Shown piece after piece: positions 32,167 through 37,403 of a stretch of 37,403 nt of DNA. The position numbers were made by a program, and so were the translations under genes. How positions within the stretch are numbered: position 1 is the stretch's first letter; every line of letters begins with the position of its first letter. Source of the stretch: Oscillospiraceae bacterium (GTDB lineage Bacteria; Bacillota; Clostridia; Oscillospirales; Ruminococcaceae); contig JAFRUS010000002.1 in NCBI GenBank assembly GCA_017438745.1, forward strand, positions 1 to 37,403, written 5' to 3'. The notes beneath the pieces are model-generated. The model searched no databases. It saw only the letters and a program-made list of their open reading frames with translations, and was not told where the DNA came from.

Positions 32167-32328
32167 TAAGTATATAGAACATTGTATTAGTTGGAGTAAA
32201 TAACATTGTAAGGTATATTATGCCCGTTTGTATGCAACTGACGGTATATAAATTTGTACACGTTATATTGAAACATATTAATACAATGAAGAAAATTATA
32301 AATCTTTATTTTAATTTAGGAGGAGAAT

Positions 32329-33567
32329 ATGGCAAGAAAATTAATCGCTATGATCTCAGCACTTGTAATGCTGGGCGCATTTACAGGATGCACATCAGGT
32401 GACAGCAGTACAGGAAGTACTGGAAACGGCGGAAACACTAATGCAAACGTAGATTCAAAGACTGATGACGGTGCAAAGGATGACGCAGCTGCAGAATCAA
32501 AGGCTGAAGACACATCAGACGGCGGCACAAAGACAGTTGGTATCGCAATGCCTACCAAGACACTTGAACGCTGGAACCGTGATGGTGAATATCTGAAGGA
32601 TCAGTTCGAAGCAGCAGGCTACAAGGTTGAACTCAAGTATTCTGACGACGATCCTAACCAGCAGAACAACGATATCCAGGGAATGATCGCTGACAAGGTA
32701 GATCTTCTTCTTATCGCTGCCGTAAACGGAAACACACTTTCACAGACACTTAACGATGCAAAGGACGAAGGCATCGAAGTAATCGCTTACGACCGTCTTA
32801 TCATGAACACAGACGCAGTTTCCTACTACGTATCTTTCGATAATTACACTGTAGGTAAGCTTCAGGGCGAATACGTAAAGACTGAACTCGGCCTTGACAA
32901 GAATGCAGGACCTTTCAATATCGAATTTACAGCCGGCGATCCTGCCGACAACAATGCTCCGTACTTCTTCAGCGGCGCATATGACACACTCAAGGAATTC
33001 ATCGACGCAGGTAAGCTCGTTATCCCTTCAGGCAAGCAGAAATTTGAACAGGTAGCTACAGACGGATGGCAGACAGATGTTGCTCTTGAAAACATGCAGA
33101 ACACTCTCGCATCCTACTACGCAGACGGAACACAGCTTGACGTTGCACTCTGCTCAAATGACTCAACAGCTCTCGGTGTTGCTCAGGCTATCGCATCTGA
33201 CTACAGCGGATCAAATTCTCCTATCGTAACAGGTCAGGACGGCGATATTGCTAACCTTAAGAATATCGTTGACGGAAAGCAGTCCATGACAGTTTACAAG
33301 AACGTAAGCGACGAAGCAGGTGTAACTCTTGAAGTTTCAAAGGCTGTTCTTTCAGGACAGACACCGGACGCAAGCCTTGTAAGCTCACTTTCTGCTGAGG
33401 CTGCATACGATACAGAATCATACGACAACGGTACAAAGGTCGTTCCTTCATACCTCCTCGTTCCGTATGTAATCACAAAGGACAATCTTGATCTTCTTGT
33501 TGATACAGGCCTTTACAAGTGGGACAGCGATCACAAGTATCTTGAATCAACAGCTTCAACAACCTGA
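32329..33567 (+). CDS. chvE: sugar-binding lipoprotein of a multiple-monosaccharide ABC transporter (ChvE-like)
   Basis: A 412-residue periplasmic-binding protein, type 1. The signal MARKLIAMISALVMLGAFTGC puts the lipidated Cys at 21, followed by a low-complexity Gly/Asn/Asp linker to about residue 68. The sugar-binding core has VGIAMPTKTLERWNRDGEYL, VDLLLIAAVNGNTLSQTL, EVIAYDRLI, and GQDGDIANLKNIVDGKQSMTVYK, all typical of ChvE/GguA-GguB systems for xylose, arabinose, glucose or galactose. The ATPase and permease follow after a REP-like element and a terminator-like stem, so the binding protein is probably made in excess. It is the likely intake route for sugars released from plant cell walls. 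Confidence 0.93.
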   Translation: MARKLIAMISALVMLGAFTGCTSGDSSTGSTGNGGNTNANVDSKTDDGAKDDAAAESKAEDTSDGGTKTVGIAMPTKTLERWNRDGEYLKDQFEAAGYKVELKYSDDDPNQQNNDIQGMIADKVDLLLIAAVNGNTLSQTLNDAKDEGIEVIAYDRLIMNTDAVSYYVSFDNYTVGKLQGEYVKTELGLDKNAGPFNIEFTAGDPADNNAPYFFSGAYDTLKEFIDAGKLVIPSGKQKFEQVATDGWQTDVALENMQNTLASYYADGTQLDVALCSNDSTALGVAQAIASDYSGSNSPIVTGQDGDIANLKNIVDGKQSMTVYKNVSDEAGVTLEVSKAVLSGQTPDASLVSSLSAEAAYDTESYDNGTKVVPSYLLVPYVITKDNLDLLVDTGLYKWDSDHKYLESTASTT

Positions 33568-33590
33568 TAACACTAAGAATACACTATAAG

Positions 33591-33619
33591 CCGGAAATCC
33601 GGTTTCACCGGATTTCCGG
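33591..33619 (+). terminator. perfect 12-bp hairpin after the binding-protein gene
   Basis: CCGGAAATCCGG (33591-33602) pairs with CCGGATTTCCGG (33608-33619) around TTTCA. No T-run follows, so it is more likely an mRNA 3'-stabilising stem that raises binding-protein yield than a complete terminator. Confidence 0.55.
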
Positions 33620-33627
33620 AGGGAGGG

Positions 33628-33679
33628 TTACGGGGCTTCGCCCCGGTCCCTGCGCTGATTTATGAATAAATCAGCGTTT
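33628..33679. repeat. REP-like hairpin element, copy D (inverted orientation)
   Basis: Here the order is reversed: CGGGGCTTCGCCCCG (33631-33645), GTCCC, then CGCTGATTTAT/ATAAATCAGCG (33653-33676). It is therefore the reverse complement arrangement of copies B and C. Confidence 0.85.
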
Positions 33680-33695
33680 CCCTGAATAACTTAAC

Positions 33696-33724
33696 CGAAA
33701 GGGCGGGCTTTGCCCCGCCTTTTC
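33696..33724 (+). terminator. partial terminator between binding protein and ATPase genes
   Basis: GGCGGG (33702-33707) pairs with CCCGCC (33714-33719), followed by TTTT. Read-through would give lower expression of the downstream ATPase and permease. Confidence 0.6.
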
Positions 33725-33747
33725 CTGTATAAGAAGGAGAGATATAC

Positions 33748-35349
33748 TTGGCAGAATATATTCTCGAAATGAAAAACATAACAAAGGAATTCCCTGGTGT
33801 AAAAGCTCTCGATAATGTAAATCTTCAGGTAAGACCCGGTGAGATCCATGCTCTTGTAGGGGAGAACGGTGCCGGTAAATCCACGCTCATGAATGTCCTC
33901 AGCGGAACCTATCCGTTCGGTTCATATACAGGTGATATCGTGTACAACGGTGAGGTGTGCAGATTCAAAACTCTGCACGACAGCGAGGAAAAGGGAATAG
34001 TTATCATACATCAGGAACTTGCGCTTATACCGGAACTGTCGATAGGCGAGAATATGTTTCTTGGAAATGAACGAAAGGGAGCTCTCGGCATCAACTGGGA
34101 CGAGACATATCATCAGGCAGCCGAGCACATGCGTCAGGTTGGTCTAAAGGAAGAAGCGACTACCCTTATCAAGGATATCGGAACGGGTAAACAGCAGCTT
34201 GTCGAGATAGCGAAGGCTCTCAGCAAGAACGTAAAACTGCTCATCCTTGACGAACCGACATCATCGCTCAACGAAGAAGATTCGAAGATGCTTCTTGATC
34301 TGCTTATAAGTTTCAAAAGCAAGGGAATGACCTCGATAATCATTTCCCACAAGCTCAACGAGATCTCGTATGTAGCGGACAGGATCACAGTTGTGCGTGA
34401 CGGATCAACTATCGAGACCATCGACAATGAAGGACACAATATCGACGAAGCACGTATTATACGGGGAATGGTAGGACGTGAACTCAGTGACCGTTATCCT
34501 TCACGCGAGCGTAATATAAGCGATAAGATCGGAATGGAGGTAAACGGCTGGACGGTATATCATCCGCTGTTTACTGAGAAAAAGATTGTGGACAATGTTT
34601 CGTTCAATGTTCACCGCGGTGAGATAGTCGGATTTTCCGGACTGCAGGGTGCGGGAAGAACGGAACTTGCAATGTCCGTATTCGGCAGATCCTACGGAAC
34701 TAATATAAGCGGATCGCTGAAAATTGACGGCAAACCAAAGGAACTTAAAAATGTACGTGATGCGATAAGCGCCGGACTTGCCTACGTTACGGAAGACAGA
34801 AAGGGCAACGGACTTATCCTTGCGGAAAGCATTGCGAAAAACACGACGATGGCCAAACTCGAAAAGGTATGTACCAAGGGCATCATCAATATCGACAAGG
34901 AAAATCAGGTAGCCGAGGAGTACAAGGGGAAGCTCCGCACGAAGGCACCTTCCGTACAGCAGGCGGTCGGAAATCTTTCAGGAGGAAACCAGCAGAAAGT
35001 GCTGCTCTCCAAATGGATGTTTGCTGATCCGGAAGTACTGATACTTGATGAACCTACACGAGGCATTGATGTAGGCGCCAAGTACGAGATCTACTGCATA
35101 ATGAACGACCTGGTCGCACAGGGAAAGTCGGTTGTCATGATCTCGTCGGAAATGCCTGAACTTCTCGGAATGTGCGACCGTATCTACGTTATGAATGAGG
35201 GAAAAATGGTTGCCGAAATGCCTGCAGCGGAAGCAACGCAGGAAAAGATCATGGCAGCTATACTTCAGTCAGATAAAAACGGCACCAATTCCTCCCCGCA
35301 GGACGGAGAATCCGATGCTGCGGCCAGATCATTGTATTCGAAGGAGTAA
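33748..35349 (+). CDS. sugar ABC transporter ATPase with two nucleotide-binding domains (MmsA/GguA-like)
   Basis: A 533-residue duplicated ATPase of the monosaccharide importer class. The first domain has GENGAGKST (Walker A, ~38-46) and LILDEPTSSL. The second has the degenerate loop GLQGAGRTEL and keeps the signature LSGGNQQKVLLSKWM and Walker B LILDEPTRGIDVGAK, the usual asymmetry of the family. The start is TTG 33748, eight bases after AAGGAG (33734-33739); no ATG fits the family N-terminus. Two bases separate its stop from the permease ATG. The ~25-residue C-terminal tail after the second domain is Ser/Asp-rich and probably disordered. Confidence 0.93.
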   Translation: MAEYILEMKNITKEFPGVKALDNVNLQVRPGEIHALVGENGAGKSTLMNVLSGTYPFGSYTGDIVYNGEVCRFKTLHDSEEKGIVIIHQELALIPELSIGENMFLGNERKGALGINWDETYHQAAEHMRQVGLKEEATTLIKDIGTGKQQLVEIAKALSKNVKLLILDEPTSSLNEEDSKMLLDLLISFKSKGMTSIIISHKLNEISYVADRITVVRDGSTIETIDNEGHNIDEARIIRGMVGRELSDRYPSRERNISDKIGMEVNGWTVYHPLFTEKKIVDNVSFNVHRGEIVGFSGLQGAGRTELAMSVFGRSYGTNISGSLKIDGKPKELKNVRDAISAGLAYVTEDRKGNGLILAESIAKNTTMAKLEKVCTKGIINIDKENQVAEEYKGKLRTKAPSVQQAVGNLSGGNQQKVLLSKWMFADPEVLILDEPTRGIDVGAKYEIYCIMNDLVAQGKSVVMISSEMPELLGMCDRIYVMNEGKMVAEMPAAEATQEKIMAAILQSDKNGTNSSPQDGESDAAARSLYSKE

Positions 35350-35351
35350 CT

Positions 35352-36515
35352 ATGAACGTTAAAAATTTCATAAAAAAATACACGATGGTCATAGCACTTG
35401 TCGTAGTATTCATTTTCTTTTCTGTCTGGACAGATGGAAAGCTTCTTGTTTCGCAGAACATGTCAAATCTTCTGCTTCAGAACGCATACGTGCTCGTAAT
35501 GGCGTGCGGCATGCTTCTGTGTATCCTGACCGGCGGTAACATCGACCTTTCAGTCGGCTCGACTGTATGTCTCGTCGGTGCGGTGGCGGCACAGCTGATG
35601 GCCAAATATGATATGAACGCCTGGCTGGTTATCGGCATCTGTCTTTTACTTTCAGTGCTGATAGGTATGTGGCAGGGGTTCTGGATAGGGTACATACACA
35701 TTCCGCCTTTTATCTGTACGCTGGCCGGAATGTTCCTGTTCCGAGGTATCGGCCGAGCAATACTGGGATCGAAAACAGTAGCTGTAGGCAACCAGACTTT
35801 CCTTAATATTTTTGCATCATACATCAATGTACCGGGACTGGATAACGGCAAGATCAAGTGGTCGGCATTCGTCGCAGGTATCATAATTGCTTGTATTCTT
35901 CCGGTTATTACATTTATAAGCCGTGCAAAGAAGAAAAAGAAGGGGTACAGACAGGCATCCGCTGTTTCACAGTATGCAAAGATCGCAGTTATCGACGCAC
36001 TTGTACTTGTCTACACTTGGAAGCTTGCTCACTACAAAGGCATTCCGGTAATGGCACTCTGGGTACTCGCCATTGTGTTCATCTACGCATTCATTACATC
36101 AAAAACAGCATTCGGACGTTATTTCTACGCTGTCGGCGGTAATGAAAAGGCTACAAAGCTTTCAGGTATCGACACCAACAAAGTTTATTTCATGGCATAT
36201 ACATCAATGTCTCTTCTCGCAGGTCTTTCAGGACTTCTTATTGCAGCCCGTATCGGTTCAGTAAACGGCGATACAGGTAACTCATTCGAAATGGATGCCA
36301 TCGGTTCATGCTTCATCGGCGGTGCTTCAGCATATGGCGGAAGCGGTTCCGTAGGCGGCGTTGTAGTAGGTGCTATCCTCCTCGGCGTTATCAACCAGGG
36401 TATGTCCATCAAGGGCCTCGACAACAACTGGCAGTACGTAGTTAAAGGTGCTGTTCTTCTCATCGCCGTTATCTTCGACGTTGTATCCAACAAGAAGACA
36501 GGTAAGGCAGGCTGA
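35352..36515 (+). CDS. sugar ABC transporter permease (MmsB/GguB-like)
   Basis: A 387-residue membrane protein with eight or more hydrophobic segments. The BPD_transp_2 landmarks are GGNIDLSVGSTVCLVGAVAAQ (shown in part; ~70-90), GFWIGYIHIPPFICTLAGM, GRYFYAVGGNEKATKLSGI (coupling region) and GGASAYGGSGSVGGVVVGA. A basic loop, KKKKKGYRQ, near residue 200 separates the two halves. Length is typical for GguB/XylH. It closes the operon and is followed by a strong bidirectional terminator. Confidence 0.93.
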   Translation: MNVKNFIKKYTMVIALVVVFIFFSVWTDGKLLVSQNMSNLLLQNAYVLVMACGMLLCILTGGNIDLSVGSTVCLVGAVAAQLMAKYDMNAWLVIGICLLLSVLIGMWQGFWIGYIHIPPFICTLAGMFLFRGIGRAILGSKTVAVGNQTFLNIFASYINVPGLDNGKIKWSAFVAGIIIACILPVITFISRAKKKKKGYRQASAVSQYAKIAVIDALVLVYTWKLAHYKGIPVMALWVLAIVFIYAFITSKTAFGRYFYAVGGNEKATKLSGIDTNKVYFMAYTSMSLLAGLSGLLIAARIGSVNGDTGNSFEMDAIGSCFIGGASAYGGSGSVGGVVVGAILLGVINQGMSIKGLDNNWQYVVKGAVLLIAVIFDVVSNKKTGKAG

Positions 36516-36569
36516 TATAAACGACTATGTCGATCATTATATTCTTCTGATATCTCTTTGATGAAAAGG

Positions 36570-36606
36570 AAAAAACGCAGATTCCGAAAGGGTCTGCGTT
36601 TTTTCC
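36570..36606. terminator. bidirectional terminator, sugar ABC operon / Fic gene
   Basis: AAAAAACGCAGA (36570-36581) pairs with TCTGCGTTTTTT (36593-36604). A/T runs flank the stem on both strands, so it can serve both convergent operons. Confidence 0.9.
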
Positions 36607-36625
36607 TGCGCTGTATTTTATTTTC

Positions 36626-37402
36626 TTAATCATGTTTTATTCTGAAATAATCGAGATATGCTTTGAATCTGTCCTGTGCTGTAAGAATAGTATCAGTAAG
36701 CCATCCTTTTTCCTGTTTCCAGTTTTTCAGTCCGCGGTAATAAAACATTTTCAGATCATCAGTTATAATAAACGGTACGATTTTATAACGCAGACATTCT
36801 TTAAGCATTATAAGTCTGCCGACTCTGCCGTTTCCGTCCTGAAACGGATGTATAGACTCGAAACGATAATGAAAATCAATTATATCATCAATAGTAACAT
36901 TTGTTTTTTTACTGTAATCTGTAAGCAGTTCTTTCATTTTTACAGGGACTTCTTCAGGAGCCGATGTGATTCTTCCGCCGACTTCATTGGCAAAACGTTT
37001 ATAGTTTCCTACCTCAAACCATTCTTTTCTGCTGTCTGATGTACCTGTTTTCAGCATTTTATGAAGTGCTTTAATGAAGCTTTCAGTAAGAGGCTTTTCG
37101 GCATTTTCTATCACATAGTCAATGCATCTAAAATGATTGACTGTTTCAACGATATCATCGACATTTACCGTTTCATTTTCAAATCCAATTGTATTGGTCT
37201 CGAAAATATACATGGTCTGGTCATGTGTAAGTCTGCTTCCTTCTATGTGATTTGAATTATATGTAAGTTCAATCTGAAGTTTGTGATAGATCCCGCCATG
37301 CTGACCGTTTTTCTTCTGGTCACGGAGAATCTCAAGCAGTGTTTCCGGCTGTTTCAGTTTTCTGCGTCCCGGCTTTGCCGCATCGGCAGGAATAAGCCAC
37401 GT
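36626..37402 (-). CDS. Fic-family AMP-transferase with N-terminal inhibitory motif (5' truncated by window edge)
   Basis: The frame stays open to the right edge, adding ~63 residues before the internal ATG at 37213. The active-site loop HPFQDGNGRVGR matches H-x-F-x-D-G-N-G-R-x2-R, so adenylylation activity is likely. Upstream, in TYNSNHIEGSRLTHDQT, S-N-H-I-E-G fits the inhibitory-helix motif (S/T)-x3-E-(G/N), in which the Glu blocks ATP in the resting enzyme. The protein is therefore a self-inhibited (class II) Fic, and no separate antitoxin is needed. Remaining landmarks: GNYKRFANEVGGR (flap region) and a helical C-terminus ending FRIKHD. Targets unknown. It is convergent with the sugar transporter. 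Confidence 0.9.
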   Translation of the reverse strand, partial: TWLIPADAAKPGRRKLKQPETLLEILRDQKKNGQHGGIYHKLQIELTYNSNHIEGSRLTHDQTMYIFETNTIGFENETVNVDDIVETVNHFRCIDYVIENAEKPLTESFIKALHKMLKTGTSDSRKEWFEVGNYKRFANEVGGRITSAPEEVPVKMKELLTDYSKKTNVTIDDIIDFHYRFESIHPFQDGNGRVGRLIMLKECLRYKIVPFIITDDLKMFYYRGLKNWKQEKGWLTDTILTAQDRFKAYLDYFRIKHD

Positions 37403-37403
37403 C

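Larger units (their letters stand above)
31816..32328. other. 513-base gap: terminator, then long A+T-rich promoter region of the sugar transporter
   Basis: After the terminator at 31899-31934 there are ~200 bases with no gene, then the promoter at 32138-32166 and a ~155-base leader. The upstream stretch could hold activator sites; short TTTGCA-like motifs (around 31994 and 32058) are visible, but no clear palindrome was found. Confidence 0.5.

Overview
The window reads as the chromosome of an anaerobic, cellulose-degrading Firmicute of the Ruminococcus type (Oscillospiraceae). This is an inference from four things: a dockerin-bearing GH9 cellulase, a trimeric HydCBA-type [FeFe]-hydrogenase, a ChvE/MmsAB-type sugar ABC transporter, and A+T-leaning DNA with canonical TTGACA/TATAAT promoters. 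No rRNA, tRNA, CRISPR array, phage module or complete insertion sequence was found.

Layout. 1-1563 is the A+T-rich end of a surface-polysaccharide cluster: the tail of a flippase and an FrhB-like iron-sulfur protein. 1712-5141 is a complete dTDP-rhamnose operon in the order rmlB-rmlD-rmlC-rmlA. It is followed by an unannotated 54-residue membrane peptide (5178-5342) and a UDPGP-family nucleotidyltransferase. 6690-9290 is an accessory patch on the minus strand. It holds an Rpn-type nuclease/transposase relative, a nucleotidyltransferase-type toxin broken by an internal deletion, and its intact XRE partner with an operator between -35 and -10. Two nested pairs of direct repeats bracket this patch. 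9291-15523 carries RtcB, two EAL phosphodiesterases with PAS-like tails, and an NfeD/SPFH membrane pair between them. 15631-19746 (minus) carries a CinA-like amidase, the secreted GH9-CBM3c-dockerin cellulase and a small alarmone synthetase. 20063-24230 is hydC-hydB-hydA. 24562-25896 (minus) is a PAS-GGDEF-PAS diguanylate cyclase. 26273-31014 is an operon of an NMT1/SsuA-type ABC transporter followed by a CO-dehydrogenase-like protein. 31124-31815 is a pair of unknown membrane proteins. 32329-36515 is a sugar ABC transporter. A Fic protein runs off the right edge.

How the genes fit together. Cellulose is cut by the cellulosomal GH9 enzyme, sugars enter through the ChvE/MmsAB transporter, and fermentative electrons leave as H2 through HydABC. 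Cyclic-di-GMP turnover (two EAL, one GGDEF) and (p)ppGpp synthesis provide signalling.

The most unusual locus is 26180-31014. The CO-dehydrogenase-like protein starts with a 20-histidine metal-binding tail. It has Asp where canonical CooS enzymes have a cysteine ligand of the Ni-Fe-S C-cluster. It is co-transcribed with an ABC importer behind an inverted repeat that surrounds the -35 box. This may be a transporter plus non-canonical CODH-scaffold system whose chemistry is not ordinary CO oxidation. A second recurrent signal is a family of four REP-like hairpin elements scattered between operons.
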